From Nioella sp965215655 (GTDB taxonomy: Bacteria > Pseudomonadota > Alphaproteobacteria > Rhodobacterales > Rhodobacteraceae), in contig NZ_OZ244111.1 of the NCBI RefSeq assembly GCF_965215655.1, positions 124,001 to 188,000 of the forward strand: 64,000 bases of DNA, read 5' to 3'. The first letter of the stretch is position 1. Every line of letters starts with the position of its first letter. Shown piece after piece: positions 36,435-45,288 of this stretch. The position numbers and the translations under genes are program-made. The notes beneath the pieces were generated by a model, which saw only the letters and a program-made list of their open reading frames with translations, ran no database searches and was not told the origin of the DNA.

Positions 36435-37328
36435 ATGGATATCGAAGCCATTCTCGACGCCCTGTTGGGCGGCAATCTTGTGATCCTGCTGCTGGCAGGG
36501 TTCATCCTTCTTTGCATCTACCTTGGCATTCGCATCGTGCCGCAGAGCCAGAAATTCGTTGTCGAACGGTTCGGGCGGCTGCGGTCTGTGCTGGGGCCGG
36601 GGATCAACTTTATCGTGCCGTTCCTCGACCGGGTGGCGCATAAGATTTCGATCCTGGAGCGTCAGCTGCCCAATGCCAGCCAGGACGCGATCACCAAGGA
36701 CAACGTGCTGGTGCAGATTGATACCAGCGTGTTCTACCGCATTCTTGAGCCGGAGAAGACCGTGTACCGGATCCGCGACGTGGATGGGGCGATTTCCACC
36801 ACCGTGGCCGGGATCGTGCGGGCCGAGATCGGCAAGATGGATCTCGACGAGGTGCAGTCGAACCGCTCTGCCCTGATCTCTGCGATCAAGACGAGCGTGG
36901 AGGACGCCGTTGACGCCTGGGGGATCGAGGTAACGCGGGCCGAAATCCTCGACGTGAACCTCGACCAGGCGACGCGGGACGCGATGCTTCAGCAGCTGAA
37001 CGCCGAGCGTGCGCGCCGGGCGCAGGTGACCGAGGCCGAGGGCGCCAAGCGGGCGGTGGAGCTCAATGCGGATGCGGAGCTCTACGCCGCGCAGCAGATC
37101 GCCGAGGCGCGCCGGATTCAGGCCGATGCAGAGGCCTATGCGACCCGCGTCGTGGCCGAAGCGATTGCCGATAACGGGCTGGAGGCCGCGCAGTACCAGA
37201 TCGCGCTCAAGCAGGTGGAATCCATTGCGCAGGTGGCGCAGGGGCAGGGGACGCAGACCATCATCGTGCCGGCCGATGCCGCCGATGCCTTCGGCAAGGC
37301 CTTCCAGATGCTGAAAGGGCGGGCCTGA
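36435..37328 (+). CDS. SPFH/Band 7 (stomatin-like) membrane protein
   Basis: The 297-aa protein has an N-terminal membrane helix (LVILLLAGFILLCIYLGI) and then a complete SPFH domain (QSQKFVVERFGRLRSVL, ISILERQLPNASQDAITKD, DVNLDQATRDAMLQQLNAER), ending with an Ala/Glu-rich coiled coil. It resembles QmcA/HflK-type stomatins that form membrane rings and regulate proteases. ATG 36435 has GAGGA 10 bases upstream; ATG 36411 is a weaker alternative. It is followed by an NfeD gene, its usual partner, with overlapping stop and start. Confidence 0.92.
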   Translation: MDIEAILDALLGGNLVILLLAGFILLCIYLGIRIVPQSQKFVVERFGRLRSVLGPGINFIVPFLDRVAHKISILERQLPNASQDAITKDNVLVQIDTSVFYRILEPEKTVYRIRDVDGAISTTVAGIVRAEIGKMDLDEVQSNRSALISAIKTSVEDAVDAWGIEVTRAEILDVNLDQATRDAMLQQLNAERARRAQVTEAEGAKRAVELNADAELYAAQQIAEARRIQADAEAYATRVVAEAIADNGLEAAQYQIALKQVESIAQVAQGQGTQTIIVPADAADAFGKAFQMLKGRA

Positions 37329-37618
37329 TGGATATCTGGAATACCTGGTGGGCCTGGGGGGCGCTGGCGATCCTTCTGGCGATTGGCGAGGTGATCCTGC
37401 CCACCTTCGTTCTGCTGGGGTTCGGGGCCGGGGCCGGGGTGATCGCGCTGATCCTGCTGATCGGCGGGGCGCCTGCCACGTTCATCACCGGATCGGTCCC
37501 CGTTCTTCTGCTGAGCTTCGCGGTGGTGTCGCTGGTCGCCTGGCTGCTGCTGCGCCGGTTCCTGGGCGTTTATCGCGGCCAGGTGAAGACCTTCGACCAC
37601 GATATCAACGAGAACTGA
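37328..37618 (+). CDS. NfeD family membrane protein
   Basis: The 96-aa protein has three hydrophobic segments (WWAWGALAILLAIGEVILP, FGAGAGVIALILLIGG and VPVLLLSFAVVSLVAWLLL). It lacks the C-terminal OB-fold and so is a short NfeD. The ATG overlaps the stop of the SPFH gene. The pair is thought to work together at the inner membrane in protein quality control. Confidence 0.85.
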   Translation: MDIWNTWWAWGALAILLAIGEVILPTFVLLGFGAGAGVIALILLIGGAPATFITGSVPVLLLSFAVVSLVAWLLLRRFLGVYRGQVKTFDHDINEN

Positions 37619-37696
37619 GTCTGACCCAATTGCGCGCCTGACGGCGCAAGACTGTATCTCGCCTGCGGGGACTTCGCCCCTCGGCTCGGGCTTGGG

Positions 37697-38386
37697 TCAG
37701 GGCAGCTCTGCGAGGATCGCCTGCGCCGCGGCGCGGGGGTCCGTGGCCGTCCAGATCGGGCGACCCACGACGATATGATCGGCCCCGTCGGTGATGGCCT
37801 GCGCCGGGGTGGCCACCCGCTTCTGATCGCCCTTGGCGCTTCCTGTGGGGCGCACGCCGGGGGTGACGATCAGGCGGCCAGCGGCATTGGGCAGGGCGCG
37901 GATGAGCGCGGCCTCGTGGGGGGACGCGATGACGCCATCGGCCCCGGCCTCGAACGCGTTGGCGGCGCGTTGCAGCACGATATCCTGCACATCGCCCGCT
38001 TTGATCAGGTTGGCATCCAGATCGCCCCGGTCGAGCGAGGTCAGCACCGTGACGGCGAGGATCTTGAGCCCGCTGCCCGCTGCGCCCTCTTTCGCGGCGC
38101 GCACAACCTGCGGGTCGCCCTGCACGGTCAGGAAATCCAGGTCGAACTGCGCCAGCCCGCGCACGGCAGCTTCAATCGTCGCGCCGATATCGAACAGCTT
38201 CATGTCCAGGAAGATGCGCTTGCCGTGCTCTTGCTTCAGTTCATTGGCCAGTGCCAGCCCGCCACCGGTCAGCATCCCCAGCCCGATCTTGTAGAAGCTG
38301 ACGGCATCACCGATCTCTTCGGCCAGTTTCATGCCTTGCAGGGCATTGGGCACGTCGAGGGCGGCGATCAGGCGGTCATCACTCAT
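37697..38386 (-). CDS. pyrF: Orotidine 5'-phosphate decarboxylase
   Basis: The 229-aa enzyme makes UMP from OMP in pyrimidine biosynthesis. The active-site D-x-K-x-x-D is in LDMKLFDIGATIE, the phosphate site is in VTPGVRPTGSAKGDQKR and the final GRPIWTATDPRAAAQAI is typical. Length and motifs fit an intact enzyme. The SPFH/NfeD genes are convergent with it. Confidence 0.96.
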   Translation of the reverse strand: MSDDRLIAALDVPNALQGMKLAEEIGDAVSFYKIGLGMLTGGGLALANELKQEHGKRIFLDMKLFDIGATIEAAVRGLAQFDLDFLTVQGDPQVVRAAKEGAAGSGLKILAVTVLTSLDRGDLDANLIKAGDVQDIVLQRAANAFEAGADGVIASPHEAALIRALPNAAGRLIVTPGVRPTGSAKGDQKRVATPAQAITDGADHIVVGRPIWTATDPRAAAQAILAELP

Positions 38387-38460
38387 GGCTTGGGTCCTTC
38401 CGGTTGCACTGGGGCGATGCTTTAGGGGGCGATGCGCCTGCTGTCCATGCGGTCAGACAG

Positions 38461-38499
38461 AAAACGGCCCGGTCGCGACGGGGGGAAGCGACCGGGCCG
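38461..38499 (-). terminator. Rho-independent terminator of the small minus-strand gene
   Basis: CGGCCCGGTCGC (38465-38476) and GCGACCGGGCCG (38488-38499) form a 12-bp perfect stem. On the minus strand it is followed by TTTT. It lies downstream of the small gene at 38592-38768 and upstream of pyrF. Confidence 0.75.
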
Positions 38500-38591
38500 G
38501 GCAGCAGGAGACCTTGAGGGACGGGGGTCATCCTGTCTGAGGGCGCAGCCAGTGAGGGACGGGGGCAGGCGGCTGCGCCTTGGGGAAACTG

Positions 38592-38768
38592 TTACCGCCG
38601 GTGGCGGAGGGCGGCCTGCGAGAGGCCGGAGGCAATGCGCGAGAACGCGGCCCCTTGCGGGCCGTGCCAGCGGCAGTCGACCGGGGCGCGGTCGTCCAGC
38701 ACGGCGCGGGCATGAAAGCAGGCGCGGCGGGCGTCATAGGCGACTTGGGTCAGGGCGATGCGGGTCAT
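38592..38768 (-). CDS. Small hypothetical protein, 58 aa
   Basis: The frame starts MTRIALTQVAYDARRACFHA and ends QAALRHRR. It is short, so support is indirect: codon use is GC-rich at third positions like its neighbours, it begins with ATG and it is followed by a strong minus-strand terminator that otherwise has no gene to serve. The product looks soluble, with a basic C-terminus (SRIASGLSQAALRHRR) and three Cys/His pairs. Function unknown. Confidence 0.5.
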   Translation of the reverse strand: MTRIALTQVAYDARRACFHARAVLDDRAPVDCRWHGPQGAAFSRIASGLSQAALRHRR

Positions 38769-38873
38769 GGCTTCGGGTTCCGGCTATGGCTTATGGTCAT
38801 ATGTCGGGCGGGGGTGCCGCCCGGTTCAAAAGAAATGGGAAGATTTTTTCGAAAGGGAATCCTTCGTCGCGGT

Positions 38874-38904
38874 CTTGTGATGGGTCGTGTCCTTTCCCAT
38901 CTAT
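38874..38904 (+). promoter_or_regulatory. Heat-shock (RpoH-type) promoter candidate of clpB
   Basis: CTTG (38874-38877) is followed after 18 bases by CCCATCTAT (38896-38904). This is close to the alphaproteobacterial sigma-32 consensus of CTTG, 17-18 bases, CYTAT. It lies 80 bp before the clpB start codon, and clpB is a heat-shock gene, which makes the match credible. Confidence 0.6.
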
Positions 38905-38983
38905 CTGACAAGGCCCGCAAATGCCTCCGTGCCGGAATTCTGGGCGGGGCAACGGACGGGCGCTTGTGAAAAGGAGACTTGGC

Positions 38984-41599
38984 ATGAACTTGGAGAAGTT
39001 CACCGACCGCGCGCGCGGGTTCCTTCAGGCCGCGCAGACCATCGCACAGCGGGAAGACCATCAGAAACTGGTTCCCGAACATTTGCTGAAGGCACTTCTC
39101 GACGACGATCAGGGCATGGCCTCGAACCTCATCACCCGGGCGGGCGGCAACGCCAAACGGGTGGTGGAATCGGTTGACCTGTCGCTGTCGAAACTTCCGA
39201 AAGTGACCGGCGATTCCGGGCAGCTTTACATGGACGGGCAGACCGTGAAGGTGCTGACCGAGGCCGAGAAGCTGGCTGAAAAAGCGGGCGACAGCTTCGT
39301 CGCCGTCGAACGCATCCTGACCGCGCTGGCCATGGTGAAATCCAAGGCCAAGGACGCGCTGGACGCAGGCGCGGTGAATGCTCAGGCGCTGAATTCGGCG
39401 ATCAACGATCTGCGCAAGGGGCGCACGGCGGATAGTGCCGGGGCCGAAGACAGCTATGAGGCGCTGAAGAAATACGCCCGCGACCTGACGGAAGCGGCAC
39501 GCGAGGGCAAGATCGACCCGATCATTGGCCGCGACGAGGAAATCCGCCGCGCCATGCAGGTGCTGAGCCGCCGGACCAAGAACAATCCGGTGCTGATCGG
39601 CGAACCCGGCGTCGGTAAGACGGCGATTGCCGAGGGGTTGGCCCTGCGGATCGTCAATGGCGACGTGCCGGAATCCCTCAAGAACAAGACCCTCATGGCG
39701 CTCGATATGGGCGCGCTGATTGCCGGTGCGAAATACCGGGGCGAGTTCGAGGAGCGGCTGAAGGCCGTGCTGAACGAGATCACCGCGGCTGCCGGGGAAA
39801 TCATCCTCTTCATCGACGAGATGCACACGCTTGTGGGCGCGGGTAAGACTGATGGCGCGATGGATGCGGCGAACCTGATCAAGCCGGCGCTGGCGCGGGG
39901 CGAGTTGCACTGTGTGGGGGCCACGACGCTGGATGAATATCGCAAATATGTGGAGAAAGACGCGGCCCTTGCCCGCCGGTTCCAGCCGCTGATGGTGGAG
40001 GAGCCGACGGTGGAGGATACCGTTTCGATCCTGCGCGGCATCAAGGAGAAGTATGAGCTGCACCATGGGGTGCGGATTTCCGACGCTGCCCTGGTCGCGG
40101 CCTCGCAGCTCAGCCACCGCTATATCACCGACCGGTTCCTGCCGGACAAGGCCATCGACCTTGTGGACGAGGCCGCCAGCCGGTTGCGGATGGAAGTGGA
40201 CTCCAAGCCAGAGGAGCTCGACGCGCTCGACCGCGATATCCTGCAAAAGCAGATTGAGGCTGAGGCGCTGAAGAAAGAGGATGATGCAGCATCGAAGGAC
40301 CGCCTGGAGAAGCTGCAAAAGGACCTGTCCGAGTTGCAGCAGAAATCGGCGGAGCTGACGGCGCAATGGCAGTCGGAACGCGACAAGCTGGAATCGGCCC
40401 GTGGGCTGAAGGAAAAGCTCGACCATGCCCGTGCGGAACTCGATCAGGCCAAGCGGCAGGGCGACCTGGCCCGCGCCGGGGAGCTGTCTTATGGCGTCAT
40501 CCCGGGGCTGGAAAAGCAACTGGCGGAGTCCGAGCAGCAGGACAATGACCTGATGGTCGAGGAAGCCGTGCGCCCCGAACAGATCGCGAGCGTCGTTGAG
40601 CGTTGGACCGGAATCCCCATGTCCAAGATGCTGGAAGGCGAGCGCGAGAAGCTGCTGCGCATGGAAGAGGAAATCGGCAAGCGCGTGATCGGTCAGAAGA
40701 CCGCCGTCACCGCCGTTTCGAACGCCGTGCGCCGGGCTCGGGCGGGTCTGAACGACGAGAACCGGCCGCTTGGGTCGTTCCTGATGCTTGGGCCGACCGG
40801 CGTGGGCAAGACGGAGCTGACCAAGGCTCTGGCCGAGTACCTCTTTGACGACGATCAGGCGATGGTGCGCATCGACATGTCTGAGTTCATGGAGAAACAC
40901 GCGGTCAGCCGCCTGATCGGCGCGCCTCCGGGTTATGTCGGCTATGACGAGGGCGGCGTGCTGACCGAAGCGGTGCGGCGCCGGCCCTATCAGGTGGTGC
41001 TGTTCGACGAGGTCGAGAAGGCGCATCCGGACGTGTTCAATGTGCTGCTTCAGGTTCTGGATGACGGTCAGCTGACCGACGGGCAGGGGCGCACGGTGGA
41101 TTTCAAGCAGACGCTCATCGTGCTGACCTCGAACCTCGGGGCGCAGGCGCTGAGCCAACTGCCTGACGGGGCCGACAGTTCCGCCGCCAAGCGGGACGTG
41201 ATGGACGCCGTGCGCGCCCATTTCCGGCCTGAGTTCCTGAACCGTCTGGACGAGACCATCATCTTTGACCGCCTGACGCGGGCCGATATGGATGGGATCG
41301 TGGCCATTCAGCTGCGTCGTCTTGAAAAGCGTCTGGCCGATCGCAAGATCACGCTGGATCTGGATGAAGGCGCGCGGAAGTGGCTGGCGGATGAGGGCTA
41401 TGACCCGGTCTTCGGGGCTCGTCCCTTGAAGCGGGTGATCCAGAACGCCCTGCAAAACCAGCTGGCCGAGATGATCCTGGCCGGTGAGGTGAAGGACGGC
41501 GAAACGGTGCATGTCAGCGCCGGGACCGACGGGCTGATCGTGGGTGACCGGGTGTCAGCCTCGAACCGGCCCAAGCCGGATGATGCGGTGGTGCATTGA
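38984..41599 (+). CDS. clpB: ATP-dependent chaperone ClpB
   Basis: The 871-aa disaggregase has two AAA+ modules. The N-terminal Clp_N domain (residues 1-150) is followed by Walker A GEPGVGKT near 206 and Walker B IILFIDEMH, a coiled-coil M domain (about 400-520), the second Walker A GPTGVGKT near 604, and a C-terminal domain. It works with DnaK to resolubilise aggregates. Start ATG 38984 follows AAGGAGA. Its last 46 codons reappear as truncated copies at 44295-44435 and 45379-45440. A strong terminator follows at 41607. Confidence 0.97.
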   Translation: MNLEKFTDRARGFLQAAQTIAQREDHQKLVPEHLLKALLDDDQGMASNLITRAGGNAKRVVESVDLSLSKLPKVTGDSGQLYMDGQTVKVLTEAEKLAEKAGDSFVAVERILTALAMVKSKAKDALDAGAVNAQALNSAINDLRKGRTADSAGAEDSYEALKKYARDLTEAAREGKIDPIIGRDEEIRRAMQVLSRRTKNNPVLIGEPGVGKTAIAEGLALRIVNGDVPESLKNKTLMALDMGALIAGAKYRGEFEERLKAVLNEITAAAGEIILFIDEMHTLVGAGKTDGAMDAANLIKPALARGELHCVGATTLDEYRKYVEKDAALARRFQPLMVEEPTVEDTVSILRGIKEKYELHHGVRISDAALVAASQLSHRYITDRFLPDKAIDLVDEAASRLRMEVDSKPEELDALDRDILQKQIEAEALKKEDDAASKDRLEKLQKDLSELQQKSAELTAQWQSERDKLESARGLKEKLDHARAELDQAKRQGDLARAGELSYGVIPGLEKQLAESEQQDNDLMVEEAVRPEQIASVVERWTGIPMSKMLEGEREKLLRMEEEIGKRVIGQKTAVTAVSNAVRRARAGLNDENRPLGSFLMLGPTGVGKTELTKALAEYLFDDDQAMVRIDMSEFMEKHAVSRLIGAPPGYVGYDEGGVLTEAVRRRPYQVVLFDEVEKAHPDVFNVLLQVLDDGQLTDGQGRTVDFKQTLIVLTSNLGAQALSQLPDGADSSAAKRDVMDAVRAHFRPEFLNRLDETIIFDRLTRADMDGIVAIQLRRLEKRLADRKITLDLDEGARKWLADEGYDPVFGARPLKRVIQNALQNQLAEMILAGEVKDGETVHVSAGTDGLIVGDRVSASNRPKPDDAVVH

Positions 41600-41606
41600 C
41601 GAATAG

Positions 41607-41637
41607 AAGGCCCCGCTCAGGCGGGGCCTTTTGTTTT
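41607..41637 (+). terminator. Rho-independent terminator of clpB
   Basis: AAGGCCCCGC (41607-41616) pairs perfectly with GCGGGGCCTT (41621-41630) around a four-base loop, followed by TTGTTTT. It lies seven bases after the clpB stop codon. Confidence 0.9.
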
Positions 41638-41785
41638 GGGAATGGCCGGTTTGAGCCCTGAGCAGAAGTGAGCTCGTTCAGACGCTCGCATGTGTAGCGA
41701 AGCTTCAATACACTAGCGGCACCAGACTCCAGTTCTCGGGAGCAGACTTGCGGCTTCGAGCCAACTCTGCCGACCGCTGACAGAT

Positions 41786-41811
41786 AAGGCCCCGCAGAAG
41801 CGGGGCTCTTT
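41786..41811 (-). terminator. Stem-loop after the small membrane-protein gene
   Basis: GCCCCGC (41789-41795) pairs with GCGGGGC (41800-41806). It lies 20 bp after the stop of the minus-strand small gene at 41832. Flanking T runs are short on both strands, so its direction is a judgement from position. Confidence 0.5.
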
Positions 41812-41831
41812 CCAGTTGGCAGTTGGCAAGT

Positions 41832-41996
41832 TCAGATCACACCTGCGCCGAACACTGTTCCAGCGATCAGCAAAGACACCACGACCGAGATCACCCGCAT
41901 CGACGGCATGCGAAAATTTACGTTCTTCTGGCGTGCGTCGCGGACTGCGGTTTCGAGGTTGGCGAGTTGGCGGGTGTGAGCATCAAAATCATACAT
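41832..41996 (-). CDS. Small single-helix membrane protein, 54 aa
   Basis: The frame starts MYDFDAHTRQLANLETAVRD, with a soluble, charged N-terminal half and a hydrophobic C-terminal helix VISVVVSLLIAGTVFGAGVI. GGAGA lies six bases before the ATG, a better ribosome site than on any competing frame. The predicted topology is a tail-anchored or type II inner-membrane peptide. It is divergent from the BTAD regulator gene at 42102. Function unknown. Confidence 0.55.
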   Translation of the reverse strand: MYDFDAHTRQLANLETAVRDARQKNVNFRMPSMRVISVVVSLLIAGTVFGAGVI

Positions 41997-42101
41997 GTCA
42001 GTCTCCGTTGGCTTTCTGTTTCGTCTGAACGTACTCTAGCCAAAGGGCGTCAATCGCTCGTGGCGTGTGGCGTTAACAGAGCGCAAAAAGGACATTGACG
42101 G

Positions 42102-44072
42102 TTGTCTGACAGTGACCGCACCGACGTGACGATTAACCTGCTTGGACCGATGCGAATGCACTCCGGCAGGGCGGAGCTGCCGTTGCCTGGCAGGAAGCCC
42201 GCCGCGCTAATGGCTTACCTTTGCCATCGCGTCGGGATGAACGTTCCCCGCGAAACTTTGTCCGGACTTCTGTGGGGCGATGTACCGGAGGCACAGGCGC
42301 GTGCAAGTCTTCGCCAGGCTCTCTCGGCTCTTCGCAAGGCCCTGGGTGGCGCAGCGTCCGTACTAGTGGCTTCGGCTGAAACTATCCGGCTCGACGAGCG
42401 GCGCATTCGTTCAGACCTGGTCGATATGCTCCGTCTTGTAGAAGCCAACGGCAAAGAAGATTTGGAACAACTTGCCGCGCAATTCAGAGGCGAGTTTCTA
42501 GAAGGTTTCGGCGCCGTCACTCCAGAATTCGATCGTTGGCTGGATGCCGAACGTGGAACCTTGCGCTCGCGTAAAACGGCTGCGCTGATAAGGCTAGCGG
42601 ACCTGTACGCCCGAGAGCGGCGCTACGATGAAATGATCACGGTGGGCCAAATGCTTCTTCAGCTCGACCCGCTACAAGAGCATGTCCACCGCCGTGTCAT
42701 GAAGGCTTATCAAGCGCAGGGCCGCTACGACGCGGCTTTGCGGCAATACGCAAGCCTTGAAAGCGTTCTCGCACGGGAACTTGGCGTGGCTCCTGAAGCC
42801 CTAAGCACAGAAATCGCACAGCAAATCCGCCGCGACAGGCGTCAATCGTCTGAGCCGGCTGAATTGATCGATGCGCCCGGCAACATGCCCGCATCTACCA
42901 TAAAGGCACCGGCCAGACCCTCGATAGCGGTATTGCACTTCCGCGGGTTGCCAAAGGATAGTGAAGCCGAATTCCTTGGTGAAGGCATCTCAGAGGATGT
43001 CACAGTGGAACTCTCGCGCGTGCCGGATATCCTTGTCGTCTCGCGGCAGTCGGCCCTTCGCGTCGATGAAGAAACACTCAGTGCGAAACAGATCGGCGCG
43101 GAGCTTGGCGTGCGCTTCTATCTCAGTGGCTCGGTGCGTGTCGCGGCTGGCAAGCTGCGCGTGGCTGCGCACCTCGTAAGCTGCGAGACGGGACACGAGC
43201 TTTGGGCCGAGCGTTTCGATCGCGAGTTGATGGACGTTTTCGATATCCAAGCCGAAATCGCGAGAACCGTTGCGGCCACCACAGCAGATCGAATAGCTGC
43301 TAGCGTATTAAGTCACGTCGCCGAGAACCGGCCGGACAACTTGGAAAGCTATGAGTTGGTACTTAAAGGTATCGCTGCGCTGCACAGGTTTTCAGAAGAA
43401 GGCTATCTTGAGGCGCAGCGACTATTCGAACTCGCTATTCAGCGGTCGCCTGATTACGGCCGGGCGCATGGTTGGCTGGCCATGGCCCGTTTGTACCTGC
43501 GCTGGAACATCGATGCGAGTGTTGAGCTATCTGATGTGGTCAAGGCCGCCGAAAGGGCGGTTTCTCTCGATCCAACTGAGCCGAAGGGGCATCTTGCGCT
43601 TGGCATGTGCCTGTTCATTCACCGGCAGTACGATCAGGCGGAATTTCGGTTCCAGGCCGCGCTTCGTGCCAATCCAAACGATGAGCTTGTCCTGACCGAA
43701 TATGGTCGGTTCCTGATGTATCTCGACCAGTCCGAAGCAGGGCTGCAACGTATCCGTGAGGCTATGCGGGTCAATCCTTTCTTTCCCGATTGGTTTTGGT
43801 CAATCCAAGGCCGGTGCCTTCACACTTTGGGGCGCTTCCGCGAGGCCGCTTTGGCCTTTGAACGGATTCACGCGCCCCCCTTCTACATCCATGCATATCT
43901 CGCCGCCTGCTATGTCATGTTAGAAGACAGAGATCGCATGAATGCCGCAAAGACTGCGCTTTTCGCGGCACGTCCCGATTTCGATCTGTCTGCCTTCAAG
44001 GCAATCTTTCCCTACAAAAACCCGGAAACCGCCGATCGATATTTCGAGAGTCTCGAGGCCGCAGGTCTTTGA
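42102..44072 (+). CDS. SARP/BTAD-type regulator with TolB-like and TPR domains
   Basis: The 656-aa protein starts at TTG 42102 (AAAGGA ahead; an in-frame stop precedes it). It begins with a winged-helix DNA-binding domain (residues 10-90: LPGRKPAALMAYLCHR, ASLRQALSALRKAL), then a BTAD helical domain (100-245), a TolB/FlgO-like segment (SIAVLHFRGLPKDSEAEFL, residues about 270-400) and TPR repeats to the end. This layout is common in marine and rhizobial alphaproteobacterial regulators related to CadC and adenylate cyclase accessory proteins. The ligand is unknown. It has lower codon GC than clpB and is flanked by clpB-tail copies, so acquisition is suspected. Confidence 0.85.
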   Translation: MSDSDRTDVTINLLGPMRMHSGRAELPLPGRKPAALMAYLCHRVGMNVPRETLSGLLWGDVPEAQARASLRQALSALRKALGGAASVLVASAETIRLDERRIRSDLVDMLRLVEANGKEDLEQLAAQFRGEFLEGFGAVTPEFDRWLDAERGTLRSRKTAALIRLADLYARERRYDEMITVGQMLLQLDPLQEHVHRRVMKAYQAQGRYDAALRQYASLESVLARELGVAPEALSTEIAQQIRRDRRQSSEPAELIDAPGNMPASTIKAPARPSIAVLHFRGLPKDSEAEFLGEGISEDVTVELSRVPDILVVSRQSALRVDEETLSAKQIGAELGVRFYLSGSVRVAAGKLRVAAHLVSCETGHELWAERFDRELMDVFDIQAEIARTVAATTADRIAASVLSHVAENRPDNLESYELVLKGIAALHRFSEEGYLEAQRLFELAIQRSPDYGRAHGWLAMARLYLRWNIDASVELSDVVKAAERAVSLDPTEPKGHLALGMCLFIHRQYDQAEFRFQAALRANPNDELVLTEYGRFLMYLDQSEAGLQRIREAMRVNPFFPDWFWSIQGRCLHTLGRFREAALAFERIHAPPFYIHAYLAACYVMLEDRDRMNAAKTALFAARPDFDLSAFKAIFPYKNPETADRYFESLEAAGL

Positions 44073-44198
44073 TAGACCGCGTCTTCGCCGTGATGACCAA
44101 TGGACCCATAAGGGCCTGGAAGCATGTGTGGAAAAACGATTTCGTGAAATGCTGCTTTATCTTTCCACCATGCTTTGAGTGGCAGCTCCGTCCGCCAA

Positions 44199-44357
44199 GC
44201 GGTCATTGTCTGATCGAGAGGTTTGACCTTCGGCCCTATCGGGTAGTGTCTGGCCCGGGTGGTCGATCCATGGGATGCCGGAATCGATGTGAGCGAACTG
44301 GCCGGAATGATGCTCGTTGGTGAGGTGAAGGACGGCGAAACCGTGCATGTCAGCGCC
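44199..44357 (+). repeat. Direct repeat unit, copy A
   Basis: From GCGGTCATTGTCTGATCGAG to GTCAGCGCC this stretch aligns along its length with 45280-45440. The outer part is non-coding; the inner part is the clpB 3' end. The two copies flank the PPOX-family gene, which implies a duplication or successive insertions at the same target. Confidence 0.75.
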
Positions 44358-44435
44358 GGGACCGACGGGCTGATCGCGGGTGACCGGGTGTCAGCCTCGA
44401 ACCGGCCCAAGCCGGATGATGCCGTGGTGCACTGA
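44295..44435 (+). pseudogene. clpB 3'-end fragment, copy A
   Basis: The 141 bp read in frame as ELAGMMLVGEVKDGE... and end with TGA exactly as clpB does (LAEMILAGEVKDGE...). From 44318 on I count four differences from clpB in about 118 bp, and three of these are synonymous third-position changes. Even sequence beyond the stop (GGTTTGAGCCC-GAG) matches the flank of clpB, with the clpB terminator missing. There is no start or upstream clpB sequence, so it is a fragment. Confidence 0.9.
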
Positions 44436-44551
44436 CGAAGCAAAGGCAGGTTTGAGCCCAGAGTGCGCGTGTATGCAGGCGCGGCAATCAACAAAATGCC
44501 GCAACAAACCCTCTATGACGACACCAGCTTCACATCTCGTCGGTAACCAGG

Positions 44552-45184
44552 CTACTCGTCGTATAGCCGATACTTCAGGTTGTCCTCTGTAAGGCGCTCA
44601 ACCTCTTCGAGCGGCGTGTCCAGTGCGCCATGCGCCTTCAGCGCGCGACCGTAGGTTGGCAGACCTTCAACGGAAACTGCCTTTTCGGGTTCCCAAAGCG
44701 CAGAGCGGATTACGGCCTTGCCGCAATGGTAAAATGCTTCTTCGACTCTCACGACGATGGCAAAGTCCGGGACTTTGCCATCGACCGCCATTTGTCCACG
44801 CAAGTCGGCATCGCGCACCACCTGCGCGGTCCCGCTCACCCGAACAACCTCCAGTCGATTTGGCACCAGGAACATCAACCCGATACGGCCGGTATCGAGA
44901 ATGTTGAGGAAACTATCAAAGCGGTGATTGCCGGGACGGTCAGGGATTGCCAGCGTTTTTTCGTCGATCACTTTCACAAAACCAGCCGGGTCGCCCTTTG
45001 GCGAGACATCTACGGCCCCAGAAGATGCGTAGGTGGCCATTGTCATGAATGGGGACCGTTCGATCCAGAGGCGTACATGCTCGTCGATGTGATCTATGAC
45101 CTTGCGGACCTGCCGCTCAAACGTTCCGGGAATGACTGATCTGATCTCGGCCTCCGAAGTGACGATGTCGCTCGGTTCGAACAT
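44552..45184 (-). CDS. Pyridoxamine 5'-phosphate oxidase-family flavoprotein
   Basis: The 210-aa protein is a split-barrel flavin-binding protein of the MSMEG_1061-like set: PFMTMATYASSGAVDVSPKGD, LAIPDRPGNHRFDSFLNIL, IGLMFLVPN and RVSGTAQVV in order (each quoted block is below 22 residues; the first spans about residues 45-65). These bind FMN or F420-like cofactors. The true pyridoxine oxidase residues are not complete, so a reductase of unknown substrate is likely. It is encoded between two clpB-tail repeats, so it may be cargo of the event that made them. Confidence 0.85.
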   Translation of the reverse strand: MFEPSDIVTSEAEIRSVIPGTFERQVRKVIDHIDEHVRLWIERSPFMTMATYASSGAVDVSPKGDPAGFVKVIDEKTLAIPDRPGNHRFDSFLNILDTGRIGLMFLVPNRLEVVRVSGTAQVVRDADLRGQMAVDGKVPDFAIVVRVEEAFYHCGKAVIRSALWEPEKAVSVEGLPTYGRALKAHGALDTPLEEVERLTEDNLKYRLYDE

Positions 45185-45258
45185 GCTCCCAATCCTCCAT
45201 GGTAAATCTCAGTAATAATTTTTAAAAATACGACCATACCAATCTCAAAAAGGCAACG

Positions 45259-45288
45259 AATGACTGCTTTTGCCGCATAGCGGTCATT
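45259..45288. repeat. REP-like palindrome
   Basis: AATGACTGCT (45259-45268) and AGCGGTCATT (45279-45288) are complementary at 9 of 10 positions around a ten-base loop. This kind of AATGACCGCT palindrome is common between genes in Rhodobacteraceae. A degraded version is present ahead of copy A near 44140-44210. Confidence 0.6.

Noticed and set aside
38765..41512. A 915-codon open frame on the strand opposite clpB
   Set aside because: It is the antisense shadow of clpB, produced by high third-position GC; it has no ribosome site and no recognisable domain.
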